Part shown: positions 17,127-25,877 of the stretch, piece by piece | How positions within the stretch are numbered: position 1 is the first letter of the stretch | Layout of the letters: each line of letters begins with the position of its first letter | Source: Butyricicoccus faecihominis | GTDB lineage: Bacteria; Bacillota; Clostridia; Oscillospirales; Butyricicoccaceae | Assembly (NCBI RefSeq): GCF_024462775.1 | Contig: NZ_JANGCE010000003.1 | Location: 62,001-126,000 of the forward strand | Length of the DNA stretch: 64,000 bases | Direction: 5' to 3' | Notes under the pieces: generated by a model | What the model was told of the DNA's origin: nothing | Databases searched by the model: none | What the model saw: the letters and a program-made list of their open reading frames with translations, nothing else | Position numbers and translations under genes: made by a program

Positions 17127-18614
17127 TTAATTCACCCCAAACGAATAGTTCAAAATCGTATCCTTGGTCAGCTTGCGCACATCGGTCAGTTCGGCGCATT
17201 TCTTGCCGTCCTTCAAAACGATCACGCGGTCGGCCGCGCGGAGGATCTCGTCAATATCGGAGGAGATCATGATGATCGCCTTGCCGGACGCCGCGAGATC
17301 GAACATGATGCGGTAGATTTCTTCCTTCGCGCCCACGTCGATGCCGCGCGTCGGCTCGTCGAAAATCAGGATCTCGGCGTCGCGCAGCAGCCACTTGGCA
17401 ATGACGACCTTTTGCTGGTTGCCGCCCGACAGATTCATGGCGAGCGCGTTTTCGCCCGGCGTGCGGATGCGCAGCTTTTCGATATACTCACGGGCGATCC
17501 GGCTTTCCTTTTGCTGATCGATCAGGCAGCCCGAACGCACCTTGTCCATGGTTGGCAGAGAAATGTTGTCCGCGATCGAGCGGATCAGAACGAGCCCTTC
17601 GCCGCGCCGGTCTTCGCTGAGGTAGGCGATCCCGTTTTTTACGGTTTCTGTGTAATTTTTGACCGGAAGCGGTTTTCCGTGCAGGGTGATCTGGCGCGGG
17701 CCAAGGTTATCGATGCCGCAGAGCGAGCGGGCCAGTTCGGTTTTGCCCGCGCCTACCAGACCGGTCACTCCTAATATTTCGCCCCGGTACAGGCTGAAGC
17801 TGATGCCCTCTTGTTTGTTCAGTACGGTAGGCATGCGCTGCACGTCCAGCACGATCTCATCGGTCGAGAAGCTTTGCTTCACCCGCTCCTCAACCTTGTG
17901 GCCGGACACCATGGTGACGAGCTGTTCGGGCGTGACGTCCGAAATGCTGTGCGTTTCGATCTTTTTGCCGTCACGCAGCACGGTTACGCGGTCGCCGATC
18001 TCGTAAAGCTCGGGCATGCGGTGCGAAATATAAACGATGCCGATGCCCTTGCTTTTTAAATTGCGGATAATGCCGAACAGCGTTTCGATCTCCTTGGGGG
18101 ATAGGGATGCGGTCGGTTCGTCAAATACAATGATCTTACACTGGCTGGAAACCGCTTTGACGATCTCAACGATCTGCTTTTTCGCAATGCCAAGCGTTTG
18201 CACCAGCGCGCGGGGGTCCAGATCGTAATCAAGGTCGCTTAGGAACGCGCCCGCCTGCCGGTGCATTTCCTTCCAATCGATCAGACCGTGCTTTTTCAGC
18301 TCGCGGCCTTGAAATATGTTTTCCGTCACGGTAATGTACTCGTTCACCATCAGTTCCTGATAGATGATGCGCACGCCCAGACGGAGCGCGTCCTTGGGCC
18401 GCTCGATGGCGACGGGGCGGCCCTCCAGCTGGATTGTGCCTTCGGTGGGCGTATACGCGCCCGCGAGAATTTTGATCAGTGTGGATTTGCCCGCGCCGTT
18501 TTCGCCAAGCAACACATGGACCTCGCCCGGCCGAAGATCAAAATCCACATGATCGAGCGCGACCACGCCCGGGAATATTTTTGTAATGCCGCGCATTTCC
18601 AGAATGTTGTCCAT
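17127..18614 (-). CDS. Ribose/sugar-type ABC transporter ATPase (RbsA family)
   Basis: Tandem ABC ATPase of 495 residues that drives the second sugar importer. Domain 1 has GENGAGKSTLIK, FDEPTASLS and a QELMV Q-loop. Domain 2 has the degenerate Walker A GLVGAGKTELARS (which keeps a Lys, unlike XylG), signature LSGGNQQKV and IFDEPTRGIDVG. It lies between the binding-protein gene, from which it is separated by a strong hairpin, and the permease. Confidence 0.93.
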   Translation of the reverse strand: MDNILEMRGITKIFPGVVALDHVDFDLRPGEVHVLLGENGAGKSTLIKILAGAYTPTEGTIQLEGRPVAIERPKDALRLGVRIIYQELMVNEYITVTENIFQGRELKKHGLIDWKEMHRQAGAFLSDLDYDLDPRALVQTLGIAKKQIVEIVKAVSSQCKIIVFDEPTASLSPKEIETLFGIIRNLKSKGIGIVYISHRMPELYEIGDRVTVLRDGKKIETHSISDVTPEQLVTMVSGHKVEERVKQSFSTDEIVLDVQRMPTVLNKQEGISFSLYRGEILGVTGLVGAGKTELARSLCGIDNLGPRQITLHGKPLPVKNYTETVKNGIAYLSEDRRGEGLVLIRSIADNISLPTMDKVRSGCLIDQQKESRIAREYIEKLRIRTPGENALAMNLSGGNQQKVVIAKWLLRDAEILIFDEPTRGIDVGAKEEIYRIMFDLAASGKAIIMISSDIDEILRAADRVIVLKDGKKCAELTDVRKLTKDTILNYSFGVN

Positions 18615-18647
18615 ATCCGCACTCCTTGCCGGTATCAGAATGGTAGA

Positions 18648-18686
18648 GCGCGGGCCGGGCCTTGCGCCGCGCAGCCCGGCCCGCGC
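18648..18686 (-). terminator. Strong intra-operon hairpin after the binding-protein gene
   Basis: A perfect 13-base stem GCGCGGGCCGGGC / GCCCGGCCCGCGC with a 13-base loop, lying between the binding-protein stop and the ATPase start. There is no clear T run, so an mRNA-stabilising or attenuating role is more likely than full termination. Confidence 0.6.
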
Positions 18687-18701
18687 TTTCCGTTTCGGTT
18701 T

Positions 18702-19733
18702 TTATTTACCGCTGTATTTGGCGGCATAGGCCATCCATTCTTCCACGTTGGAAGCGTCCGCGACTTCAAGGTTGGTGTTTACCTTTTCCTCTACCGTTTC
18801 ACCTTTGAGAAAGCGGTCTGCCAGTGTAACGCCCTCTATGCCCATATCGGCGGGCTTCTGTGCGACCGAGCCGCATAGGCCGCCTTCCTCGATGGATTTG
18901 AACGCGTCGGTGATGCCGTCAAAGCCCAAAATGTCGATGGTGAGACCTGCTTCCTTGGTCGCGCGCAGCGCGCCCAGCGCCATCATATCGTTGCAGCAAT
19001 AGATGAAGTCCACATCCTTGTTGGAGGTGAGCAGGTTGGTGATTACATCGTAGCCCTTGTTAAAATCGGAATCGGCATTTTGCGAGGCGACGATATTCAC
19101 CGAATCGCCCGCCGCGTCGATAAAGCCTTGCTTGCGCAGTTCCATGTTTTCCTGTCCGGGCACGCCGGTGAGGATGATGACGTTGAGCGTCTTGCCCTTT
19201 TCATCGGCTACCTTTTTGGCGTATTCTCCCGCGACTTTGCCGCCGTTATAGTTGTCCGACCCGATGTAGGTCAGTGTGTGCGCGCCCTGCTTGTCGAGCG
19301 CTTCGCGGTCCACCTCGGTATCGAGAATGACAACGGGGATGTTTGCCTCGTTCGCCTTTTTAATGCCCGAAATGATGCCGGTGGTCGAGCACGGCGTAAT
19401 CATGATCGCCTTCACCTTTTTTTGAATCATCGTTTCCATCAGTTGGAGCTGCTCGGCCGCGTCGCCGTGGCTGGTGCCGGATTGCGCGATCAGCGTGTAG
19501 CCGAGCTCCTTGCACTTTTCCTCGGCGCCGTTTTTCATGGCCACGTAAAATTCGTTGTCCAGCGTCATAGGGAGCAGCGCGATCTCGCCCGAACCGGCGG
19601 CGGTGCCGGTATCCTCCGCGCCGTTATCGGCGCCGTCCGAAGCGGGGGGCGTTGAGCCGCAGCCGGTGCAAAAACCGGCCAAAAGGAGTGCTGCGAGAAT
19701 GGCGGAGAGCATTTTCTTGTTGGTGCGTTTCAT
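18702..19733 (-). CDS. Sugar ABC transporter substrate-binding lipoprotein (RbsB-like)
   Basis: Captures the sugar outside the cell. The 343-residue protein has a lipoprotein signal peptide with lipobox LLAGFCTGC, a short Ser/Ala/Asp-rich linker, then a type 1 periplasmic-binding fold: EIALLPMTLDNEFYVAMKNGAEEKCKELG is split here by motif as LPMTLDNEFYVAMKNG and EEKCKELG, followed by VKAIMITPCSTTGII, VVILDTEVDREAL and YIGSDNYNGGKVAGEYA. Such a fold is used by ribose, galactose, inositol and autoinducer-2 binding proteins. AGGAGG lies before the start (19744-19739 region). The substrate is unknown. Confidence 0.9.
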   Translation of the reverse strand: MKRTNKKMLSAILAALLLAGFCTGCGSTPPASDGADNGAEDTGTAAGSGEIALLPMTLDNEFYVAMKNGAEEKCKELGYTLIAQSGTSHGDAAEQLQLMETMIQKKVKAIMITPCSTTGIISGIKKANEANIPVVILDTEVDREALDKQGAHTLTYIGSDNYNGGKVAGEYAKKVADEKGKTLNVIILTGVPGQENMELRKQGFIDAAGDSVNIVASQNADSDFNKGYDVITNLLTSNKDVDFIYCCNDMMALGALRATKEAGLTIDILGFDGITDAFKSIEEGGLCGSVAQKPADMGIEGVTLADRFLKGETVEEKVNTNLEVADASNVEEWMAYAAKYSGK

Positions 19734-19774
19734 TTTTCTTCCTCCTTGCGTTTCAGTTGTTTCCGGGTTTCTGA

Positions 19775-20593
19775 TTATTCAAAAGTCCCGCGCGCAATGG
19801 CGAGGTCTCTTTTGACGATCTGGAAGGGATCGGCGCACAAATGGCAAAGGGGCTCGGTATGGTAGTAGTTTTCCAGCAACAGCCATTCGGCGCACCGCGT
19901 TTCGCGAATCACGGCGGCGGTTTCAAAAAAGCCGCTTTCGCCGGCGCCGAGCAACGAGCCGCTCAACTTGCCGTTATAGCCGTCCTTTAAGTGGATTTGC
20001 GCCACGTGAGGGTGCAACGCGCGGAGGATGGCGGCGGCGTTCTGCCGCCCGTGCAGAAAATAATTTTGCGTATCGAACATGATTTTGAAGTTTTCACAGC
20101 CGACCTGACGCACCATACGCAGCGTTTCGGCGGCGGACAAGGCGTTTTCGCTGGCGATGGTGATACCGCAGGGCGCCGCGATCTCGCAAAACAGCTTGAG
20201 CTTTTCGCAGGTGTTGTAAAAATCGCGCTCCGTGCGGATCGCGCCGTCGTTGAAGCTGGGCAGCTGAACCACGGGGATTTGCATTGCGGCGGCGGCCTCG
20301 ATGCCGCGCTTGACGCCGTCCGTGCAGATCATACCGGCGCGGGAATCCATGGGCCGCGTTAAGCCGAAGCGGTTCAGGTGGTCTACCGTCATGCTGGGCA
20401 GTGATATACCAGTCTCGGCGGCCATATCCAGATAAGCGCGCTGGATCGTGCGGCTGGAAAGCGGATACGATCGTTCATAAGGGCCGAAATCCAGTTCCAT
20501 GCCCGCAAAGCCGAGCGCGGCGGCCGTACGCAGGGCGTAGGGACCGGGCATGGGAAAGGCCCACTGACAAATGCCGAATTTAAAAGCGCTCAT
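19775..20593 (-). CDS. Sugar phosphate isomerase/epimerase (AP-endonuclease-2 TIM barrel)
   Basis: First gene of the minus-strand operon. The 272-residue TIM barrel has candidate metal ligands in TIASENALSA (Glu), IMFDTQNYF (Asp), VAQIHLKDG (His) and LLLENYYHT (Glu), the usual order in xylose-isomerase-like epimerases and isomerases. It begins with the beta-1 strand FKFGICQWAFPMPG. It is not closely similar to the IolI-like protein at 13068. It probably converts the sugar imported by the adjacent transporter. Confidence 0.8.
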   Translation of the reverse strand: MSAFKFGICQWAFPMPGPYALRTAAALGFAGMELDFGPYERSYPLSSRTIQRAYLDMAAETGISLPSMTVDHLNRFGLTRPMDSRAGMICTDGVKRGIEAAAAMQIPVVQLPSFNDGAIRTERDFYNTCEKLKLFCEIAAPCGITIASENALSAAETLRMVRQVGCENFKIMFDTQNYFLHGRQNAAAILRALHPHVAQIHLKDGYNGKLSGSLLGAGESGFFETAAVIRETRCAEWLLLENYYHTEPLCHLCADPFQIVKRDLAIARGTFE

Positions 20594-20979
20594 AAATTTC
20601 GTCCTTTTTGAATACGGTCATCGAAATTCTAATTAAATTCTTATAAACTTAGCTTGGGTTTATTAAATCATTTTAAAGACGACGTGTCAATAAGAATTGT
20701 GCAAAAATTATAGAATCTGCTGATAATTGGCGATTATATGCAAATATAACCGAAAAAATCTGTGCGCATTGCGAAAAGCAAAAGATATTTTATTAAAATT
20801 TAATAGAAAAATTAAAATACATCTTGATTTTTGCGGCGACCATGTTATGATGAAAAGAGAAAACAATCTCGCTTCCATGGTCATGACAGCGCACGTATTT
20901 CACGCCTGCGCCTTTATGGAAATATCGACTTTGAAAGGTAAGTCATGTATAATGGAAGCATATAGACTGGAGGTCGGCT
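20594..20979. other. Divergent control region between the sugar operon and its LacI gene
   Basis: An AT-rich, gene-free interval of 386 bases. It holds the minus-strand promoter at 20662-20690. It also holds two possible + strand promoters for the LacI gene: TTGATT (20824-20829), 16 bases, TATGAT (20846-20851); and TATAAT at 20948-20953 with a poor -35 (TCGACT). No classical LacI operator with a central CG and good arms was found. Confidence 0.5.
20662..20690 (-). promoter_or_regulatory. Sigma-A promoter of the minus-strand sugar operon
   Basis: On the minus strand TTGACA (20690-20685), a 17-base spacer ending TGA, then TTTAAT (20667-20662). It combines a consensus -35 with an extended -10 (TGnTTTAAT). 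It lies about 70 bases upstream of the isomerase start. Confidence 0.75.
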
Positions 20980-22005
20980 ATGAATATCAAAGAAATAGCG
21001 CGTACAGCCAATGTTTCCATTTCAACCGTATCCTTGGTTTTGAATAACAAACCGGGTGTAAAAAGCGAAACGCGGGAACGGGTCGTACATCTGCTCCATC
21101 AAAACGGGTATGAATTGAAGGCTCCGGCGGCGAGGCAAGGGGTGATTGGCAACCTGCTGTTTGTCCGCTATCGCGGTTCGGGACGTTTGATGGAGGTAAA
21201 GGACGATTTTTTTATTCAGATACTCGACGGGGTGGAAAATCAGGCGCGCCGGATGAGCTTTAACCTGTCCATTGCCAACGCGGGACGCGATAATTTGGCG
21301 GAGGTGCTCGCGGGGGCGGAAAATACCGCCGCCGGCGTGATCCTGTTCGCCACCGAGTTTGAGCCGGAAGGCGCCGCGCTGCTGGAAAGCTGCCCGGTGC
21401 CGCTCGTTGTGCTAGACGAGGATTTTCCCAACGAGCCGATCAACACCATTGGCGTAGACAATATGGGGGCGATCTTTACCGGTGTTTCCTACCTGCACGC
21501 GCTGGGCCATACGGATATCGGCTACCTGCACAGCACCGAGCATACGGGCGCGATCCCCGAGCGCGAACGCGGCTACCGCGCGGCCATGGCCCAGCTTGGC
21601 CTGCCGGTCGCGGAAGAGCATATTTTTATGCTCGACCTGTTTATGAGCAAGGTGTACCAGCAGATGAACGAAATATTGGAGCGCAAACCCTCTTTGCCGA
21701 CCGCGCTGATCGCGGATAACGACATTTTGGCGGTGGGCGCGATGCGCGCGTTGCAGGATCACGGCTACCGGATTCCGGGCGACCTGTCCATTCTGGGCTT
21801 TGACGACAGCTATGTCTGCTCGGTCGCAAACCCGGCGTTGTCCACCCTGCGCAGCCCGAAGGCGGCGATCGGCCAGCAGGCGGTCAAGCGTATCAAGGAC
21901 ATGATCGACGATCCGGGCGGCAGCGCGATGAAATCCCGCCTGTGCGCCCGGCTGATGAAGCGCGGCACGACCGCGCCCCCGCCGGACCGGGCAAACAAAG
22001 CGTGA
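20980..22005 (+). CDS. LacI-family transcriptional regulator
   Basis: A 341-residue DNA-binding regulator. The N-terminal helix-turn-helix MNIKEIARTANVSISTVSLVLN and hinge region are complete, followed by a sugar-binding periplasmic-like domain with IGVDNMGAIFTGVSYLHALGH and the C-terminal ILGFDDSYVCSVANPALSTLR. GGAGG is 9 bases before the ATG. It is divergent from the minus-strand ABC operon and upstream of an oxidoreductase gene, so it most likely controls both in response to their substrate. Confidence 0.92.
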   Translation: MNIKEIARTANVSISTVSLVLNNKPGVKSETRERVVHLLHQNGYELKAPAARQGVIGNLLFVRYRGSGRLMEVKDDFFIQILDGVENQARRMSFNLSIANAGRDNLAEVLAGAENTAAGVILFATEFEPEGAALLESCPVPLVVLDEDFPNEPINTIGVDNMGAIFTGVSYLHALGHTDIGYLHSTEHTGAIPERERGYRAAMAQLGLPVAEEHIFMLDLFMSKVYQQMNEILERKPSLPTALIADNDILAVGAMRALQDHGYRIPGDLSILGFDDSYVCSVANPALSTLRSPKAAIGQQAVKRIKDMIDDPGGSAMKSRLCARLMKRGTTAPPPDRANKA

Positions 22006-22012
22006 ACGGCCT

Positions 22013-22047
22013 CGCCGGGCGGCATTACCGGCAAAGGCCGCCCGGCG
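22013..22047 (+). repeat. Intercistronic hairpin after the LacI gene
   Basis: An 11-base stem CGCCGGGCGGC / GCCGCCCGGCG without a T run, in the 80-base gap before the oxidoreductase gene. Probably an attenuator or stabiliser. Confidence 0.45.
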
Positions 22048-22085
22048 GACCATCAATCAAAACAACAGGATAGGAGCGATACGAC

Positions 22086-23234
22086 ATGAAACTGAAATTC
22101 GGCATGGTAGGCGGAGGCGGGGGCTTCATCGGGGATGTGCACCGCCACGGGGCGCTGATGGACGATCTGGCGGTGCTGACGGCGGGCTGCTTTACCCGCA
22201 ACGCGGAGAAAAACCGCGCGGTGGCGGAAAAGTGGAACGTTAGCGATCCGGCCCGTGTGTACGGCAGCTATACGGAAATGGCAAAGGCCGAGGCGGCGCG
22301 GGAGGACGGCATCGATTTTGTCTCCATCACCACCCCGAACGACACGCATTTCCCCATTGCAAAGTGCTTTTTAGAGCACGGCATCCACGTCATGTGCGAC
22401 AAGCCCCTTGCCCTAAACGCGAAAGAGGGGCGCGAGCTGCAACGGCTTGCCAAGGAACGCGGCCTGCTGTTCGGCGTGACCTATACCTACACCGGCTACG
22501 CCATGGTCCGGCAAGCGCGCGAGATGATCGACGCGGGCGAGATCGGCAAGATCACCTGCATTCAGGGCGAATACCCGCAGGAATGGCTGGCCGTATCGCT
22601 GGTGGCCGAGCACTCCGAGCAGGCCACTTGGCGGCAGGACCCCGCGCGCTCGGGCGCGTCGGGCTGCTGCGCGGATATCGGCACGCACGTTGAGTGCCTG
22701 ATCGCGCAGATGACCGGCCTGCACCCGAAGCGCGTCATCGCGCGGTTCGACCGCATCCCGCCCGAGATGCCGCTTGAATCCAACGCGCAGATGATGGTGG
22801 ACTTTGACGGCGGCGTGCCCGGCCTGCTATGGACTTCGCAGGTCGCCATGGGGCACGAAACCGAGCTGAACGTGCGCATTTTCGGGGAAAAGGGCTCGAT
22901 CGAGTGGAGCCACCTGCGCCCGTGGGAGCTGCGCGTCACCCGCATCAACCAGCCGCCGCAGACCTACACCGCGAACCGCGATTATCTGTACCCGGCGGCG
23001 AAGGAGCTGTGCCGCCTGCCCTCCGGCCATATCGAGGGCTTCTACGAAGCCTTCGGCAACCTGTACCGCGGCTTTTGCGTCCACCTGCTCGCCAGAAAGA
23101 CCGGCGGCGACCCGGGCGCGTTCCGCTATCCCACCATCGACGACGGCGTGCGCGGCATCGAATTTGTCGACGCTTGCCTCGAATCCAACGCCAAGGGCAA
23201 CGTTTGGGTCCCGGTAGGTCAAACGGAAGCTTAA
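22086..23234 (+). CDS. Gfo/Idh/MocA family oxidoreductase
   Basis: An NAD(P)-dependent sugar dehydrogenase-like enzyme of 382 residues. The N-terminal Rossmann motif GMVGGGGGFIGDVHR is followed by FVSITTPNDTH, the catalytic CDKPLAL and, in the C-terminal sheet domain, ADIGTHVECLIAQMTG with the conserved Asp and His. It lies after the LacI gene and before a terminator. It is clearly different from the IolG-like protein at 13933 and probably belongs to the LacI-controlled pathway. The substrate is unknown. Confidence 0.88.
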   Translation: MKLKFGMVGGGGGFIGDVHRHGALMDDLAVLTAGCFTRNAEKNRAVAEKWNVSDPARVYGSYTEMAKAEAAREDGIDFVSITTPNDTHFPIAKCFLEHGIHVMCDKPLALNAKEGRELQRLAKERGLLFGVTYTYTGYAMVRQAREMIDAGEIGKITCIQGEYPQEWLAVSLVAEHSEQATWRQDPARSGASGCCADIGTHVECLIAQMTGLHPKRVIARFDRIPPEMPLESNAQMMVDFDGGVPGLLWTSQVAMGHETELNVRIFGEKGSIEWSHLRPWELRVTRINQPPQTYTANRDYLYPAAKELCRLPSGHIEGFYEAFGNLYRGFCVHLLARKTGGDPGAFRYPTIDDGVRGIEFVDACLESNAKGNVWVPVGQTEA

Positions 23235-23243
23235 AATAAGATG

Positions 23244-23285
23244 AAAAAACAGTCTCTGCACACCTGTGCGCAGAGACTGTTTTTG
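23244..23285 (+). terminator. Terminator after the LacI/oxidoreductase operon
   Basis: Arms AAAAAACAGTCTCTGC and GCAGAGACTGTTTTT form a long perfect stem with a T tail. It insulates the injection-system operon that follows. Confidence 0.9.
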
Positions 23286-23368
23286 TGTGTATATGAGAAA
23301 ATATTTTCTTCCTATTTTATGAATAATGCACAATAAAAACGAAAATTCGACAAAATATTGCAAAATCA

Positions 23369-23397
23369 TTGACAAGGAAGTTTGGGGTTGATATCCT
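23369..23397 (+). promoter_or_regulatory. Promoter of the contractile injection system operon
   Basis: Consensus TTGACA at 23369-23374, a 17-base spacer ending TGA, and TATCCT at 23392-23397 (extended -10, TGnTATCCT). It is 61 bases upstream of the first gene. No other convincing promoter was noticed within the following 18 kb, so the cluster is probably one transcript. Confidence 0.75.
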
Positions 23398-23457
23398 TAA
23401 GAAGTAAAAACTGGTTTGCAATGTGGGCGTTCACGCGCGGAAGAACAGAGGGAGCCA

Positions 23458-25116
23458 ATGATACGAAATTTGTATTATCCGATGAAACCGCTGAAAGCGG
23501 AGGATTTTACGCTGGAGCAGCAATACGGCTGCGACGCGCGCGCCGATCTGGCCAAGGACGCGCTGGGCGCGGGCGTGCTGCGGGGCTTGCAGGTGACCGA
23601 GCGGCATGGAGCGCTGTGGGTCGGCGCGGGCCGCGCGGTCGATGGGGAGGGGCGGCAGATTCGGGTGCCGCAGGACACGCTTTTGACCGTGCCGGAGGAC
23701 CTGCTCTCGAGCGGCTATGTGACGCTGCGCTACCGGGAACAGCCGGTCGGCCCGGCGGCGGATACCGGTGGGGCGGAGGACGCCGCCCCGGCGGGCCCCC
23801 GATACGGCCGGGTAGAGGAGACCTTTTCGCTGGCGGTGCGCAAAACGCCGCCGTATGATCCGCTGCCGCGCAGCATGGAAGCGCTGCTGCAGGAGCAGGT
23901 GCTGATAGAAAACGAATCGGTGCGCGCCGTGCTTTGTGCGCCGCGCTTTTTGTGGGCCGGACGCGGCTGTACCGTCACGCTGCGGCTCACGGCAAGGGAA
24001 ACCGTGCGGGAACAGGCGCTGTGGGCGGTATCGCTTCGGCTTGCCGCGCCCGGCTTTCTCTGCGGCGGCGCGCTGGATGGGGCCGAGCTGCGCGGACAAT
24101 GGCGGCTGGTACCCGGCCAAACGGAGGAGCTGCGCCTTTGTCTGGCCCCGCGCCGGGCGGACCGGCAGCCGGAAAAGCCCGTGCTGCTTTGCGCCGCGGG
24201 CGCGCTGCAGCTCGTTCGCGGGGAAATGCTCGTTTACAACAAACGGGACGCGTTGTTTCAACCGGCTTGGCGCGGCGGTTCGCCCGAGGAGCTTTACCGG
24301 CGCGCGCTGGGAGAAGCGATGGCGGACAGCGGGGAATTGCTGCTGGCGCATATCAGGCCCGGCGGCCAGCCCGGGGCAACGGACGCCTTGTGGCAAATCC
24401 GCGATCTGCGGCGCTTTGCGCCCGGCGGCGCGCTCGCGCTCACGGCGGCCAGACTCGCTTCGGCTTGCCCGCCGGTGTGCCCGCCCGCGCCGGAACCTGC
24501 GCCCGCGCCGCAGCCGCGGCAGGCGAGCGGCGTGGTGGAGCTGACGCCGCCGCACGGCTGCTTTCAGCGGGGGCAGACCTATTATTCGGACTGGGTTGAG
24601 CATGGCCTTGGCGCGGTGCCCGTGCTGGCGGAAGCGCGGTGCCTGCTGCCCACGGAGCGGGGCGGCGAGCAAAGCGTTTGCCGGCCCCAGCTATTCGCCG
24701 GATGCACGGGCCGGATGCTGCCCGATGTGGATACCGGGATAAGGGCGGATGAAGCGCAGGGAAGGGTACAGCTCGCCGTTTATTTCCATAAGCGGTGGCA
24801 GGCGGATTGCTTCCGCCTGCGCTGGTATGTGATTTTGGCGGAAAACGATACGGAAACCGGGGACGGCGCGCGCCTGACCGGCGTGCGCCCGGCGCAGGTC
24901 AGGCTGCCACCGGGCGGTAAAACGGTGTTTTGCCCGGTGTTTGCCGGTAAGGGCGCGTGGTCGCCCTGCCTGTTCCGCGCCAAGGGCGGGCGAATCGAAC
25001 AGGACGGCCGCTTTACCGCCCCGCTCGAGCCGGGCGCCTACGAAATTACCGTGCAGCGCGAAGGCCACCCGGAGGAGCGCTCATATGCCATGGCGGTCGT
25101 GGAGGAGCAGACGTGA
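23458..25116 (+). CDS. eCIS-associated protein, fibre/adhesin-like
   Basis: First gene of the operon, 552 residues, no signal peptide and no membrane segment. The N-terminal 90 residues (LKAEDFTLEQQYGCDARADL, then GVLRGLQVTE, then VGAGRAVDGEGRQIRVP) follow the pattern seen at the start of several eCIS and phage fibre proteins. Residues about 345-360 are a Pro-rich linker (PPVCPPAPEPAPAPQPRQ). The last 90 residues look like an immunoglobulin-like beta domain (GRFTAPLEPGAYEITVQ). The ATG at 23458 follows AGAGGGAG; an upstream in-frame TTG was rejected. It could be the receptor-binding fibre that is otherwise missing from the cluster. The assignment is by position and composition only. Confidence 0.5.
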   Translation: MIRNLYYPMKPLKAEDFTLEQQYGCDARADLAKDALGAGVLRGLQVTERHGALWVGAGRAVDGEGRQIRVPQDTLLTVPEDLLSSGYVTLRYREQPVGPAADTGGAEDAAPAGPRYGRVEETFSLAVRKTPPYDPLPRSMEALLQEQVLIENESVRAVLCAPRFLWAGRGCTVTLRLTARETVREQALWAVSLRLAAPGFLCGGALDGAELRGQWRLVPGQTEELRLCLAPRRADRQPEKPVLLCAAGALQLVRGEMLVYNKRDALFQPAWRGGSPEELYRRALGEAMADSGELLLAHIRPGGQPGATDALWQIRDLRRFAPGGALALTAARLASACPPVCPPAPEPAPAPQPRQASGVVELTPPHGCFQRGQTYYSDWVEHGLGAVPVLAEARCLLPTERGGEQSVCRPQLFAGCTGRMLPDVDTGIRADEAQGRVQLAVYFHKRWQADCFRLRWYVILAENDTETGDGARLTGVRPAQVRLPPGGKTVFCPVFAGKGAWSPCLFRAKGGRIEQDGRFTAPLEPGAYEITVQREGHPEERSYAMAVVEEQT

Positions 25117-25877
25117 CGGGCGCGGCGTGGCGGCGCGAGCGGCTGCTGAGCGAGAGCGGCGCGGCCAAGCGGTGGCTGTACAGCGAAGGAGAAGAACGCT
25201 GGGATGTGCTGATCACAACGCAGCGCGGTTTACAGCGCGTGCTGCTGGCGGAAGGCGAGTCCGCGCGCACCATGACGCGGGACGGCGCGCTGTATTACGC
25301 GCTGCCCTATCGGGAGGGCGCGCCGCTGCGCGCATGGTGCGAGGGGCGGCCGCTGGAGGCGCGCCGCGCGCTGTGCTTGGCGCTGCTGGCGCTGACCCGG
25401 CAGAACGCGCTGGTGTGGCGGCTGTTTCCGCTGTTTGCCAAGGGGCGGCGCCTTGCGGCGGACGCGGCGGGCGGGGTGTTTGCCGCATACGATATCGAGC
25501 TGCGGCCCGGCCCGCCCCTGACCGACCGCGAACGGATGGCCGCGCTGCGCGCGGAGGTGCAAGACCTTTTGGGCTGCGCGCTGCCGCCTTGCGCGGATCG
25601 GGAAGCGCTGGACGCGGCGGTGCGGTCCGCCGCGGAGCCCGCGCCCAGAACAAAGCCGCCGCCGGTTTGGCCGCGCGTGGCGGCGGGGGCGCTGGCGCTC
25701 GGGGTCGTTTTGGCGCTTTTGTGCGCGGTGGGCGCGCTGCTGCGCTGGCACGACGGCTGGCGCGGCCCGCCGGTCAAACGGATCGGCACGGAAACGCTGG
25801 CCGCCGCGACGGAGAGAGGGGGCGATGCGCCGTGCGCCGATGGGGCCCGCAGGGGAAAAACGATTACTTTCATATAG
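25113..25877 (+). CDS. Single-pass membrane protein with kinase-like N-terminal region
   Basis: The protein starts with GTG at 25113, overlapping the previous stop codon (GTGA). It has 254 residues. Residues 1-150 read like a shrunken protein-kinase fold (YYALPYREGAPLRAWCEGRP, then EARRALCLALLALTRQN), without visible catalytic Asp motifs, similar in style to membrane pseudokinases such as EssB. One transmembrane helix follows at about 189-211 (VAAGALALGVVLALLCAVGALL). The end overlaps the next gene by 46 bases. It could anchor or sense for the injection machine. The kinase-like reading is a weak inference; the membrane segment is clear. Confidence 0.6.
   Translation: MTGAAWRRERLLSESGAAKRWLYSEGEERWDVLITTQRGLQRVLLAEGESARTMTRDGALYYALPYREGAPLRAWCEGRPLEARRALCLALLALTRQNALVWRLFPLFAKGRRLAADAAGGVFAAYDIELRPGPPLTDRERMAALRAEVQDLLGCALPPCADREALDAAVRSAAEPAPRTKPPPVWPRVAAGALALGVVLALLCAVGALLRWHDGWRGPPVKRIGTETLAAATERGGDAPCADGARRGKTITFI

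Noticed and set aside
24941-25831. N-terminal extension of the MORN protein to 744 residues
   Set aside because: The extra 297 residues are Arg/Ala/Gly shadow sequence overlapping two real genes. The GTG at 25832 has a ribosome site and begins just before the membrane helix.
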